Made by a program: the position numbers and the translations under genes. From the NCBI RefSeq assembly GCF_001591365.1, contig NZ_BCUT01000001.1:1054001-1118000 (forward strand): 64,000 nt of DNA. The letters run 5' to 3'. Below are positions 46,803 to 56,020 of the stretch, one piece after another. Every line of letters begins with the position of its first letter. The first letter of the stretch is position 1. Under the pieces are notes generated by a model that was given only the letters and a program-made list of their open reading frames with translations, ran no database searches and was not told the DNA's origin. The DNA is from Variovorax paradoxus NBRC 15149. GTDB taxonomy: Bacteria > Pseudomonadota > Gammaproteobacteria > Burkholderiales > Burkholderiaceae_C.

Positions 46803-47669
46803 TCAGGCCTCCAGCAGCTGCACCGCATCGCGATGCAGCCTGTGGGCCGGATCCGCTAGCGCGTCGACGATGCTGAAGTGGTTCAGCCCGGCAAGCGATT
46901 CGCACACGGGCACGGCGTTGCGGCCCCACGCCTGGCGAATCAACGCATTCTGGCGAATGAACTCTTCGCTCTCCTCGGCCCCCACCAGCGCATGCAGCTG
47001 GCCGCGCGCGGGGGCCGTCCAGAGCGCGGGGCTGGCGCGTCGCGCATCCGCATCGCCGAGCTTCAGGACGTTTTCGAGGAACGGCGTGCGCTGCAGCGGC
47101 CGAAGGTCGTGCAGGCCCGAGATCGACAGCGCATTGCGCACCAGTTGCGCCGGCAGGTCGGGCGCGACCGCCTTCCAGTCGCAGGCCAGCAGCGCGGCCG
47201 CCATGTGGCCGCCGGCCGAGTGCCCGGCCACGGTGATGCGCGAGGGGTCGGCGCCAAAGCTCGCGGCATGGCGCCAGGTCCACTCGAGCGCGCGCACCAT
47301 CTGCATGAGGATGCCCGGCACGGTGACGGGTTCCTCCGCCGTTCCGGGGCACAGCGCGTAGTTGGGCATCACCACGCACACGCCGCGGTCGTTGAATGCG
47401 GGCGCAATGAACGAATGGTCCCGCTTGTCCATCGCGCGCCAGTAGCCGCCGTGAATGAACACCAGCACCGGCGCGCCGGGCACGGGTGCGGGAAAGATGT
47501 CGAGCGTCTCGTTCACGCCCGGGCCATAGGGCACGTCGATGCGGCCGGCCAGGGCTTCGCGCACGGCTTGCGAGTCGCGCCCCCAGCGGGCGAAGTACGC
47601 CGGGTGATCCTTCACGCGCGCAAGATTGTTGTACATGCCTTCCAGCCAGGCGGGTTCGTACGAGGCCAT
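46803..47669 (-). CDS. Alpha/beta hydrolase, arylformamidase (KynB)-like
   Basis: 288 residues. The oxyanion motif HGGYWRAMDK (HGGYW) and nucleophile GHSAGGH are typical of kynurenine formamidase-type serine hydrolases; the acid is probably in GAEESEEF and the His in GLNHFSIVDAL. It would hydrolyse N-formylkynurenine or another small ester/amide. No other tryptophan-degradation genes are nearby, so the specific substrate is open. ATG 47669 starts MASYEPAWLEGMYNN; the longer frame lacks homology-like sequence. Confidence 0.85.
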   Translation of the reverse strand: MASYEPAWLEGMYNNLARVKDHPAYFARWGRDSQAVREALAGRIDVPYGPGVNETLDIFPAPVPGAPVLVFIHGGYWRAMDKRDHSFIAPAFNDRGVCVVMPNYALCPGTAEEPVTVPGILMQMVRALEWTWRHAASFGADPSRITVAGHSAGGHMAAALLACDWKAVAPDLPAQLVRNALSISGLHDLRPLQRTPFLENVLKLGDADARRASPALWTAPARGQLHALVGAEESEEFIRQNALIRQAWGRNAVPVCESLAGLNHFSIVDALADPAHRLHRDAVQLLEA

Positions 47670-47745
47670 GCAGGTGGTGCTTTCCTTCTTTTTTCGAAGG
47701 GCGCATCTTGGCATGCGGGCCATGCGCTGCCGGGCCTGTTCTGGT

Positions 47746-47751
47746 TAAAAT
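47746..47751 (+). promoter_or_regulatory. Candidate -10 of the tRNA-Ala gene
   Basis: TAAAAT, 12 nt before the mature 5' end of the tRNA. The -35 is not obvious. Confidence 0.4.
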
Positions 47752-47763
47752 CCGGTTTGCGTT

Positions 47764-47839
<76 letters not shown>

Positions 47840-47850
47840 TCCCATCAGAA

Positions 47851-47880
47851 GGGCTCGGATTTTTCCGAGCCCTTTTTCTT
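47851..47880 (+). terminator. Terminator of the tRNA-Ala gene
   Basis: GGGCTCGG-ATTTTT-CCGAGCCC followed by TTTTTCTTT, 12 nt after the tRNA CCA. Confidence 0.93.
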
Positions 47881-47953
47881 TGCCTGGCCACCGGGCACTC
47901 CTCCGAGCGCCGATACATCTGCTGGCTGGCAGCCGCAATTTGCATCATTAAGT

Positions 47954-48062
47954 AACAAAAGTACACATTGCGGTCGGGGTTAAACAAAAAGTATTGCTTT
48001 CGACTACAAAAGTAGTAATGTGAAATCCTCGCAGTTATTAATTTTGGCGCAAAAGTGAACCA
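47954..48062 (+). promoter_or_regulatory. AT-rich upstream region of the sensor kinase with direct repeats
   Basis: The 320-bp gap 47840-48159 has a terminator at its start, then an AT-rich island unlike the surrounding GC-rich DNA. ACAAAAGTA occurs at 47955-47963 and 48006-48014, with ACAAAAAGTA at 47984-47993. The last lies in the palindrome ACTAC-AAAA-GTAGT. TTGCTT with TAATGT 16 nt later is a possible promoter. Repeats about two to three helical turns apart suggest a regulator-binding region. Confidence 0.45.
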
Positions 48063-48159
48063 AGGTGTTACCTCCCAGAGCTTCCGTCCCAGGGGCATCG
48101 GTGCCCTGTCGTGGATGGCTGGCGAGGCATGAGCCGTTCTATGCACTCGAAACCGCGCC

Positions 48160-49848
48160 ATGCAAGCCCACTCCATCGACCCGGATTCCGGGACCGACTC
48201 CAGCCTCAGTGCCGATGCGCTCATGGTGGCGCGGATGCGGCTGGTGCTGTCGGTGTCGGCGCTGCTGGCGGTCGCAGTTGACCTTCGCGACCCGCAGCTG
48301 CGCATAGGCGGCGCCGTCTGGCTCACCTTCTCCTGCTACGCGATCTACAGCCTGGGCGTGTATATCTGCACGCGCAAGGGCCAGCCCTATTTCCAGGGCA
48401 AGGCCATCCACTGGTTCGACGTGCTGTGGTTCACGCAGATCGTCTTCGCGAGCGGCGGCACGGGCAGCCTTTATTTTCTTTTCTACTTCTTCGCCATCCT
48501 CACGTCGTCCTTCCGGTGGGGATACGAGGAAGGCGCCCGGGTCACCATGGCCTCGGTCGCCTCGTTTGCCGTCTGCGGCCTGGGAGCGAGCCTCGCGGGC
48601 GACACGCCGCAGCTGCTGATGCGCACGACCTTCCTGCTGGCACTGGGCCACATGATCGGGCACTGGGGCGGATCGAAGGTCGAGCTGCGGCGGCGCCTTT
48701 CCCTGCTGAGCCAGGTGAGCCGGCTGTCGAACCCCCGGTTCGGCGTGGCCCGCACGATCGCCAGCACCATGGAGAAGACGCTGGCCTTCTACAAGGCAAG
48801 CCACTGCGTGCTCCTGACGCGCGACACGGCCACCGGCAGCTGGGTCATGCGCACGCTCAGGCAAAGCCACGCGGGCGAGGCGGTCGACGTCGAGACTATC
48901 GACCAAGCTTTCGAATTGCCGCTGATGACGCTGAACCCCGGCCACATCGTGCTGCGCAACCGCCTGCCCTGGCCGCTGAGCCGGCTGTGCGTGCAGGGGC
49001 ATGCCTTCGACCTGCGCCTGCGCCGCTGGTACCCGCAGGACGAGCCGGGCCTGCGGCGCAGCGCCGCGGTTGCCGCCATGCTGGAGGCGCGCTCCTTCAT
49101 CAGCGCACCGCTGCCGATGCGCCAGGGAGAAGGACGCATCTACGTCTCGTCCGGCGACGGGCATTTCCGCAAATCGGATGCGCTGTTCCTCTCGCACATG
49201 ATGAACCAGGTCTTTCCCGTGATCGAGACGATCGGGGTGCTCGACCGGATGGCCTCGGAGGCGGCCTCGAAGGAGCGCCTGAAGATCTCGCTGGACCTGC
49301 ACGACACCGCGATCCAGCCCTACATCGGCCTGAAGCTGGGGCTGAGTGCGCTGCGCAAGAAGGCGGGCGCCGACAACCCGCTGGTCGAAGACCTGGACAA
49401 GCTCGCCAGCATGGCCGATGGCGTGGTGGCCGACCTGCGCCACTATGCAGGCATCGTCAAGCATGGCGGCGAAAGCCACTGCGAGTTCATTCTTCCGCAC
49501 CTGCACCGCCAGGCCGCGCGCATCAAGACGCTCTACGGCATCGACATGGAGATCCTGGTCGATGGCGATGTCCACCTGGACGACCGGATGACGGCCGAAG
49601 TGCTGCAGCTGGTGCGCGAAGGACTGAACAACATCTGCAAGCACACCCATGCGCACCGCGGCTGCATCCGCATCGGCTGCGGGGACGGCAAGCTGCAGAT
49701 CAGGATCGAAAACGAGTCCTGCGGCATGGACTTCTCGAACTTCCGCCCACGTTCCATCAGCGAACGCGCAGCCGCCCTCGGCGGGCATGCGCAGGTCGGC
49801 CAGGGCGCGGGCGGCGCCACGGCCGTACTGATCGAAATACCCATCTAG
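48160..49848 (+). CDS. Membrane sensor histidine kinase, HisKA_3 (NarL-system) type
   Basis: 562 residues. N-terminal helices (residues about 22-165) form a multi-pass membrane domain; a GAF-like region follows to about 365. The H-box is SLDLHDTAIQPYIGLKLGLS (phosphorylated His about residue 386) and the N-box is LVREGLNNICKHTHAH. The usual DxGxG box is replaced by IENESCGMDFSN and the glycine-rich GL motif by SISERAAALGG, so ATP binding may be altered. A response regulator follows 18 nt later. It probably controls the convergent Tad operon. Confidence 0.87.
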   Translation: MQAHSIDPDSGTDSSLSADALMVARMRLVLSVSALLAVAVDLRDPQLRIGGAVWLTFSCYAIYSLGVYICTRKGQPYFQGKAIHWFDVLWFTQIVFASGGTGSLYFLFYFFAILTSSFRWGYEEGARVTMASVASFAVCGLGASLAGDTPQLLMRTTFLLALGHMIGHWGGSKVELRRRLSLLSQVSRLSNPRFGVARTIASTMEKTLAFYKASHCVLLTRDTATGSWVMRTLRQSHAGEAVDVETIDQAFELPLMTLNPGHIVLRNRLPWPLSRLCVQGHAFDLRLRRWYPQDEPGLRRSAAVAAMLEARSFISAPLPMRQGEGRIYVSSGDGHFRKSDALFLSHMMNQVFPVIETIGVLDRMASEAASKERLKISLDLHDTAIQPYIGLKLGLSALRKKAGADNPLVEDLDKLASMADGVVADLRHYAGIVKHGGESHCEFILPHLHRQAARIKTLYGIDMEILVDGDVHLDDRMTAEVLQLVREGLNNICKHTHAHRGCIRIGCGDGKLQIRIENESCGMDFSNFRPRSISERAAALGGHAQVGQGAGGATAVLIEIPI

Positions 49849-49866
49849 GAAGGCGAAGGTGTCAAG

Positions 49867-50556
49867 ATGCAAGCCACAACAACACCCCCCATCGGCGTCA
49901 TGCTCGTGGACGACCACCAGACCATGCTGTGGGGCCTGTCGAAGCTGATCGACGGCGAGCAGCCGCGCATGAAGGTCGTTGCCACGGCCAACTGCTTCGA
50001 GCAGGCGCTGGAGCGGACCGAGCACCTGGTGCCCGACGTGATCCTGCTCGACCTGGACCTGGGGGGCCGATGCTCCCTCGACATCCTTCCCAAGCTGCTG
50101 TCGAACGACGTCTCGCGCGCGCTCATCCTCACGGCCGAGCGCAAGCAGCAGACGCTGGACCTTGCGGTGCTGCGCGGCGCCAGGGGTGTGCTGTGCAAGG
50201 ATGCTTCGGCCGAAGAGGTGATCGATGCGATCGCACGCGTGCACAACGGCGAGCTGTGCATCGACGCGCAGGCCATGGGCCGCGTATTTTCCGAGCTGAC
50301 CGCGCCGAAGAAGCCGGTGAAGGCGGACCCCGAAGCGGCCCGGATCGCGAGCCTCACGCAGAAGGAGCGGCAGATCATCCGCGCGGTGGTGGAAGGCAGC
50401 GGCGCCGCGAACAAGACGCTCGCCTCGCGGCTGTTCGTGACCGAGCACACCTTCCGCAATCACCTCACGTCGATCTACCAGAAGCTCGACGTGGCCAATC
50501 GGCTCGAGCTCTACATCTACGCCATCAAGCACCAGCTCGACGCCGCGCCCCATTGA
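49867..50556 (+). CDS. LuxR/NarL-family response regulator
   Basis: 229 residues. Receiver domain: acidic pocket LVDDHQ, phospho-acceptor Asp in DVILLDLDLGG (about residue 63), Thr in LILTAE and Lys in LCKDAS. The output domain is a LuxR HTH: LTQKERQIIRAVVEGSGAAN, then LFVTEHTFRNHLTSIYQKL. It is cotranscribed with the upstream kinase. Its stop lies 19 nt from the end of tadC, convergent, so it is a natural candidate for pilus regulation. Confidence 0.92.
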   Translation: MQATTTPPIGVMLVDDHQTMLWGLSKLIDGEQPRMKVVATANCFEQALERTEHLVPDVILLDLDLGGRCSLDILPKLLSNDVSRALILTAERKQQTLDLAVLRGARGVLCKDASAEEVIDAIARVHNGELCIDAQAMGRVFSELTAPKKPVKADPEAARIASLTQKERQIIRAVVEGSGAANKTLASRLFVTEHTFRNHLTSIYQKLDVANRLELYIYAIKHQLDAAPH

Positions 50557-50575
50557 GGGGGCGCGGGCGCCGGGC

Positions 50576-51481
50576 TCAATGCCCGCCGACGAGCATCGGC
50601 GCGATGATGCGGACCATGCGGATGATCGCCGGCGTAAGGATGACCATCGAGATGCATGGAAAGATGCACAGAACCAATGGCAGCAGCATCTTGGTCGGCA
50701 CCTTGGCGGCCAGCTCTTCCGCGCGAACCTGGCGCTTGTGGCGCAGGTCTTCCGAGAACACGCGCAGCGACTCGCCGATGCTGGTGCCGAAGCGGTCGGC
50801 CTGGGTCAGCATGGTGGCAAAGGTTCCGATTTCCTCCACGCCGGTGCGAAGCGCAAGATTGCGCAGCGACTTCTCGCGCGTGCCGCCGGCGCGCATCTCG
50901 AGGTTGGTCCAGTGCAGCTCTTGCGCCAGGGCCTCGCTCTTGACGCGGATCTCCTCGGTGACCTTGACCAGCGCGGCATCGAGCCCGAGGCCCGCCTCGA
51001 CGCAGACCAGCATCAGGTCGGCCGCATCGGGAAAGTTCTCGAAGATCTCGCGCTGGCGGCTCCTGATCATCGTGCGCAGCACGATGTTGGGCAGATAGCA
51101 GCCGAGCAGCGCAGCCATTGCCAGCCACAACAGGGTGGTGAGCCCATTGTCCGCCCCTGCCGCGCGCATCGCCACAAAAGCCAGGCCGGCGAGACCGAGC
51201 GGCAGCAGCGTCTTCAAGCCGAAATAGAAGAGGCTCGCGTCCGGGTGGCGGATGCCTGCGCTCAGGAATTTCAAGCGCAGCGGCGAGGTCTCGCCTTCGC
51301 CGGTGGGCGAAGACAGCTGGGCGAAGGGCCCGACGATCTTGACAGCGGTCTCGGTCCAGGCCGATTTGCTCGCAGGCGCCACCGCCCTCAAGCGCTGCGC
51401 GGTGCGCGAGGGCAGCATCCAGACCGCGAATCCGCCGATGGCGAGAGAGACGGCCACGAAAACGAGAATGGGGAACAGCAT
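50576..51481 (-). CDS. tadC: Tad pilus platform protein TadC
   Basis: 301 residues, type II secretion F domain. An N-terminal helix, a central pair (GLTTLLWLAMAALLGCYLPN), the GspF core (FPDAADLMLVCVEAGLGLDA) and a C-terminal helix (LVLCIFPCISMVILTPAIIR) place it in the inner membrane. It forms the pilus assembly platform with TadB, driven by CpaF. It is the last gene of the Tad operon, 12 nt after tadB. Confidence 0.94.
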   Translation of the reverse strand: MLFPILVFVAVSLAIGGFAVWMLPSRTAQRLRAVAPASKSAWTETAVKIVGPFAQLSSPTGEGETSPLRLKFLSAGIRHPDASLFYFGLKTLLPLGLAGLAFVAMRAAGADNGLTTLLWLAMAALLGCYLPNIVLRTMIRSRQREIFENFPDAADLMLVCVEAGLGLDAALVKVTEEIRVKSEALAQELHWTNLEMRAGGTREKSLRNLALRTGVEEIGTFATMLTQADRFGTSIGESLRVFSEDLRHKRQVRAEELAAKVPTKMLLPLVLCIFPCISMVILTPAIIRMVRIIAPMLVGGH

Positions 51482-51493
51482 GGCATTTCTCCT

Positions 51494-52486
51494 TCAGACA
51501 CGGATCTTCACGATCTTGCGCAGGATCAGCACGCCGACCACCATCAGGCCGAGCATGTACTTGACGACGGTGATGCCGATCGGGTCGGTCCACAACGGCG
51601 ACATAAATTGCGGGTTGAATGCGTTCATCAGCGCCGCCAGTGCAAAAGGCATCAGCCCGAGGATCCAGGCCGACAGCCGCCCTTCCGCCGACAGCACCCG
51701 CACCCGCGCCAGCAGCTTGAGGCGGTCGCGGATGAGTCGGCTCAGGTTGCCCAGCACCTCGGTCAGGTTGCCGCCGGAGTCGCGCTGGATCAGCACCGAC
51801 ACCACGAAGTAGCGCATGTCGGTGAGCGGCACGCGCTCGCTCATATTCGTGAGCGCCTGCTGCAGCGAGACGCCGAAACCGACCTCGTCGGCCACCATGC
51901 GGAACTCGCCCGCGATGGGCTCGGACATTTCCTCGCCGATCATCTGCACGCTGCTCGCGAACGAATGGCCCGCGCGCAGGGCGCGCGTCACCAGGTCCAG
52001 CGCGTCCGGCAGTTGCCTTTCGAGATGCGCCAGGCGGCGCCTGCGCTGGTAATCCAGGTAAAGCAGCGGCACCGCCGCGCCGGCGGCGCCCACCAGCAGG
52101 GCAATCCATGCGGGCTGGTTCGCGAGCGATGCCATCGCAAAGAAAGCAAGCATGCCGGACAGCGCACAGGCCAGCAGCACATGGGACACGGTCCACTCCA
52201 GCCCGGCCTGGAGAATGAAGCGGTCCAGCCGGTGGGCCCGCGGAAGCTTCAAGAGAACGCGCTGCATCCATGGCGCCTCGCTGAGCACGCGGTCCTTCAC
52301 GAGCCGCGCCTGCGCGATGCGGTCGGTGGCCGCCGACAGCGCCTGCAGCCGTTTGCCGATCTTCTGCACGCCAGGGCCCCTGTAGGAGCGCCACAGCATG
52401 TACAGCCCCTCGATCACCATCAGCACCGTCACGAAGACCAGCACCGACAGCGTGATGAGCGTGTCTCCAACCAGGTTCTGGAACAT
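51494..52486 (-). CDS. tadB: Tad pilus platform protein TadB
   Basis: 330 residues with the same F-domain architecture: an N-terminal helix (ITLSVLVFVTVLMVIEGLYM), the central domain RQLPDALDLVTRALRAGHSF with QMIGEEM, and C-terminal helices. It heterodimerises with TadC in the inner membrane. It lies 9 nt after cpaF. Confidence 0.94.
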   Translation of the reverse strand: MFQNLVGDTLITLSVLVFVTVLMVIEGLYMLWRSYRGPGVQKIGKRLQALSAATDRIAQARLVKDRVLSEAPWMQRVLLKLPRAHRLDRFILQAGLEWTVSHVLLACALSGMLAFFAMASLANQPAWIALLVGAAGAAVPLLYLDYQRRRRLAHLERQLPDALDLVTRALRAGHSFASSVQMIGEEMSEPIAGEFRMVADEVGFGVSLQQALTNMSERVPLTDMRYFVVSVLIQRDSGGNLTEVLGNLSRLIRDRLKLLARVRVLSAEGRLSAWILGLMPFALAALMNAFNPQFMSPLWTDPIGITVVKYMLGLMVVGVLILRKIVKIRV

Positions 52487-52495
52487 GGGGGCCTC

Positions 52496-53869
52496 CTATT
52501 CGTAGTGCTTGTCGGGATCGAACATGGCGTCGGGCAGCACCACGCCGAAGGAGTGCAGGCGCTCGACGAATTTCGGCCGCACGCCCGTGGCATGGAAGTA
52601 GCCGCGCACGCGGCCGTCGGGGCCCATGCCGGTCTGGCGGAATGCGAAGATCTCCTGCATCGTGACCACCTCGCCTTCCATGCCGGTGATCTCCTGGATG
52701 CTGGTGACCTTGCGCCGCCCGTCGACCATGCGCAGCACCTGGATCACGACCGTGATGGCCGACGCGATCTGCTGGCGCACCGAGTGGTGCGGCAGGTTCA
52801 GGTTGGCCATGCTGATCATGTTCTCCAGCCGTGCCAGCGCGTCGCGCGGGCTGTTGGCGTGGATGGTGGTCAGCGAGCCTTCATGGCCGGTGTTCATGGC
52901 CTGGAGCATGTCGACCGCCTCGGCCCCGCGCACCTCGCCAATCACGATGCGGTCGGGCCGCATGCGCAGCGCGTTCCGCACCAGCGCGCGCTGCGTGATC
53001 TCGCCCTTGCCTTCGATGTTCATCGGCCGGGTTTCCATGCGGGCGACGTGCGGCTGCTGCAGCTGGAGCTCCGCCGCGTCCTCGATGGTGATGATGCGTT
53101 CTGTGGCGGGAATGAAGCCCGAGAGAATGTTCAGCAGCGTCGTCTTGCCGGCGCCGGTGCCGCCGGAGATCAGCATGTTGATCTTCGCGCTGGCCAGCCC
53201 TTCGAGCATCAGCCCCATCTGCGGCGTGAGCGTCTTCAGGTCGTTCACCAGGTTCTCCATCTTCAGCGGGATCTTCGCGAAGCGGCGGATCGACATCATC
53301 GGGCCGTCCAGCGCCACCGGCGCGACCACCGCATTGACGCGCGACCCGTCCGGCAGCCGGGCATCGACCATGGGGCTCGATTCATCGATGCGCCGCCCCA
53401 CCAGCGAGACGATCTTGTCGATGATGCGCAGCAGGTGCTTCTCGTCGGTGAAGCTCACGTCCGTGAGCTCCAGCCGGCCCCTGCGCTCCACGTAGACCTG
53501 GTCGTGCGAGTTGACCAGGATGTCCGACACCGTGGGGTCGGCCATCAGCAGCTCGATCGGGCCGAAGCCGAGCATCTCGTGCTGGATGTCGCGGATCAGC
53601 GTGCGCCGCTCGATGTCGTTCAGCGCCTCGGGCTCCTCCTGCAGCAGCCGGGTGACCATGGTGGAGATTTCCTGGCGCAGCACCTCGGGCTTCAGGGTTT
53701 CGAGCACCGCCAGGTCGAACCTGTCCAGCAGTCTCAAGTGCATTCGCTCCTTCAGGAGCTTGTAGGAGTCCGAGGCGAAGGACGACAGCACCCCATCGGC
53801 CAGGGGCGGTGCCGGCGCACGCGCGACCGGTGCGGCTTCGATCGCATTGAGCTGTTCTCTGAATGACAT
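52496..53869 (-). CDS. cpaF: Tad pilus assembly ATPase (CpaF/TadA)
   Basis: 457 residues, secretion-ATPase family. Walker [16 protein letters not shown], Walker [21 protein letters not shown], and the His/Asp boxes [17 protein letters not shown] are present. The N-terminal domain has [20 protein letters not shown]. It hydrolyses ATP at the inner-membrane base to drive Flp pilus assembly. Its start is preceded by 53 nt after cpaE. Confidence 0.96.
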   Translation of the reverse strand: MSFREQLNAIEAAPVARAPAPPLADGVLSSFASDSYKLLKERMHLRLLDRFDLAVLETLKPEVLRQEISTMVTRLLQEEPEALNDIERRTLIRDIQHEMLGFGPIELLMADPTVSDILVNSHDQVYVERRGRLELTDVSFTDEKHLLRIIDKIVSLVGRRIDESSPMVDARLPDGSRVNAVVAPVALDGPMMSIRRFAKIPLKMENLVNDLKTLTPQMGLMLEGLASAKINMLISGGTGAGKTTLLNILSGFIPATERIITIEDAAELQLQQPHVARMETRPMNIEGKGEITQRALVRNALRMRPDRIVIGEVRGAEAVDMLQAMNTGHEGSLTTIHANSPRDALARLENMISMANLNLPHHSVRQQIASAITVVIQVLRMVDGRRKVTSIQEITGMEGEVVTMQEIFAFRQTGMGPDGRVRGYFHATGVRPKFVERLHSFGVVLPDAMFDPDKHYE

Positions 53870-53922
53870 GGGGACCTGCCTTGCTGTTGGAGGAAGAAGA
53901 TGCGTCGGGTTGCAGTGGGGTG

Positions 53923-55074
53923 TCAGGCCCGGCGGAAGAGCCGGCCGATCAAGCCTGGCGCTTCCTTCTGGCGCGGACTGAGCGTGTGGGCGATTTCCAC
54001 GAGCCGCTTGCAGAGGGCGCTCCCACGCGACATCTCGGCCAGCGGCACGCCACGGTTGATCGAGGCGTCCACGTCCTTGCCGCCGTCGGGCACGCTGACC
54101 AGCGTGGCCCCGCCCAGCGAACGGCGCATGTCGGCCAGGCCGATCTCCGTGCCGCCGGCGCTGCGGTTGACCAGCAGCTCGACCTTGCCGGCCGCATAGC
54201 CGAGCGACTTGAACACCTGCATGAGGCGCGTCACATTGCGGATGTGCGGCAGGCTGGGCTGGAGCACCGGAAAGATCCGGTCCGCACGGTCCAGCACGCG
54301 GATGGCGAGCGGATCGATGCGCAGGCCCAGGTCGAACAGCACGAAGTCATACTGCGCCGCGGCCACCTGCAGGATGGCATCGATGTGCTCGGCCTTGACC
54401 TCCAATGCGCGCGATAGATCTTCGGGGGCTGCAAGGATGCTGAAGCCCGGCGCCACTTTTACCGTGCTTGCGGCCAGCAGCGAGGCATCGAGCCGGCCGA
54501 TGTCGCGCGCCACGTCGGCCAGCGTGGAGGTGGGCCGCAGGTCGCTCACGTAAGACAGCGCATCGCCGAACTGCAGGTTCAGGTCGATCAGCAGCACCGA
54601 TCGGCGCATCGAAAGCTGGTGCCCGATGTTGGTCGCAAGAAAGGTGGCGCCGCTGCCGCCCTTGGACGGCATGAACGCGACCACCTGGCCCGCCTCGCGC
54701 GCCTGGGTGCCGGCCATCTTGAGCGCAATGCGCTCCACGGCCGCTTCCAGCGCTGCCGGCTCGGGCGGCGAAGGCAGCACTTCGCGCACGCCGGAACGCA
54801 TCGCAAGAATCAGGAACTCGGGCGTCTGCATCGCGCACAGCAGCACCACCGCAAGCGCGGGATGGCGCAGCGTGAGCTGCTCCACCATGGCCACCTCGTG
54901 GGGGTCGCAGCACATGCCGTCCACCAGCAGCAGCTCGGGCGCCGATTGCTCGACCACCCACTGCATGCGGCTCTTGCCTCCTTCGAACACGGAGACCGTG
55001 TGGGAGCGGGCCTCCAGCACCTTGCGCATGTCCTGCAGGTGGGCGGGATTGGGGGAGATGATGGAGATTTTCAT
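53923..55074 (-). CDS. cpaE: Tad pilus localisation protein CpaE/TadZ
   Basis: 383 residues. A receiver-like N-terminal domain (residues 1-125) precedes a ParA/MinD-type ATPase domain. The deviant Walker A reads [16 protein letters not shown]: the usual KGGxGKT lysine is Ala, while the early signature Lys is kept. [20 protein letters not shown] is the Walker A'/B region. CpaE marks the cell pole for pilus assembly. The altered P-loop suggests weak or no ATP hydrolysis, as reported for some TadZ proteins. Confidence 0.92.
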   Translation of the reverse strand: MKISIISPNPAHLQDMRKVLEARSHTVSVFEGGKSRMQWVVEQSAPELLLVDGMCCDPHEVAMVEQLTLRHPALAVVLLCAMQTPEFLILAMRSGVREVLPSPPEPAALEAAVERIALKMAGTQAREAGQVVAFMPSKGGSGATFLATNIGHQLSMRRSVLLIDLNLQFGDALSYVSDLRPTSTLADVARDIGRLDASLLAASTVKVAPGFSILAAPEDLSRALEVKAEHIDAILQVAAAQYDFVLFDLGLRIDPLAIRVLDRADRIFPVLQPSLPHIRNVTRLMQVFKSLGYAAGKVELLVNRSAGGTEIGLADMRRSLGGATLVSVPDGGKDVDASINRGVPLAEMSRGSALCKRLVEIAHTLSPRQKEAPGLIGRLFRRA

Positions 55075-55105
55075 GGTGATGTGACTCAGGGTTAGTTAAG
55101 TGCGG

Positions 55106-55555
55106 TCAGGAGCAGACGGCGCTGCTGTTCGGGTCCTGTCCCATGATTTCGCGCGGCAGGTAGGTGGAAAAACTCGGCATCGGGATCGGCGCATGCGTTC
55201 CGAACCCGATAGGCGAGATCCACTGATAGTCGAGATCGAGGATGCGGACATTCACGCCGCTGCAATTGGCGGCAGTGCACGTCGTGCTGACGTTGCCTGC
55301 CGCGTCGTACCAGTCGATGCTGACGTTGGCCGCCGTCAATTGAGGCAGGAACTTCTGCATGTTGGAAAGCACGATGGGGGCGCCTCGATCGCACACGACC
55401 GCTGCGCGAGCGCCCCAGCGCGTCGCTTCGGCAGCTGCATTCCACGTCCACAACATGCGCGCGAAATCCATGATGCCCAGCAGGAAGGTCAGGAAGAGCA
55501 TCAGGACCAACGCAAACTCCACCGTGGTCGCACCGGTCTGCCTTGTTCGATTCAT
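55106..55555 (-). CDS. TadE-family pseudopilin
   Basis: 149 residues. MNRTRQTG-ATTVEFALVLM: the prepilin-like Gly, then a hydrophobic helix with Glu at +5 and Phe at +6, marks a TadE pseudopilin processed by TadV. The C-terminal half contains three cysteines (VVCDRG; STTCTAANC). It overlaps the previous gene's stop by ATGA. Its product is probably a minor pilin that primes or tips the Flp pilus. Confidence 0.88.
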   Translation of the reverse strand: MNRTRQTGATTVEFALVLMLFLTFLLGIMDFARMLWTWNAAAEATRWGARAAVVCDRGAPIVLSNMQKFLPQLTAANVSIDWYDAAGNVSTTCTAANCSGVNVRILDLDYQWISPIGFGTHAPIPMPSFSTYLPREIMGQDPNSSAVCS

Positions 55556-56010
55556 GATTGACCTCGCATGGTGGCGCTGATGTCCCCGAACGGGATCTCT
55601 CCGTTCGCATCGCCGAAGGTGAGCCCGAAAACCCCGGTGATGAGCGGGCGGAACTTGTATCCCGTGACCTTGATGGTCACGGTATTGATGGCCGGGGCGC
55701 TGCCCTTGAACTGCCAGGTCGGATCGGGAACGTGAGAAATTTTGAGGTCCAGGACCAGAGGCGAGACGCCGCCGGCCGGGTTGCCAAAGACCACCAGGTT
55801 CTTGGCGGCCGTAACCTTGGCGGGATCCGTGGTTACGATCGACGGATCTTGTGTGGACAGATAACGAGAGGCATCTCGCAGCGATTTCGCGATGGTGTTG
55901 TACTGGTACAGCGCTCGCCCGAATTCCGTCGTGATGAACGTCAGGATGAGCAGCAATGGAAGGATCAGGGCAAATTCGATCAGCGCCACCCCGTTCTGCT
56001 TCTTCTTCAT
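55552..56010 (-). CDS. TadE/TadF-like pseudopilin
   Basis: 152 residues from ATG 56010 (MKKKQNG-VALIEFALILPLL). Same design as its neighbour: cleavage after Gly, Glu at +5, Phe at +6, then a helix and a beta-rich tail ending FGDISATMRGQS. The two pseudopilins form a pair, probably TadE and TadF. Upstream in-frame codons are unrelated to the family. Confidence 0.87.
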   Translation of the reverse strand: MKKKQNGVALIEFALILPLLLILTFITTEFGRALYQYNTIAKSLRDASRYLSTQDPSIVTTDPAKVTAAKNLVVFGNPAGGVSPLVLDLKISHVPDPTWQFKGSAPAINTVTIKVTGYKFRPLITGVFGLTFGDANGEIPFGDISATMRGQS

Positions 56011-56020
56011 GACATCTCTC

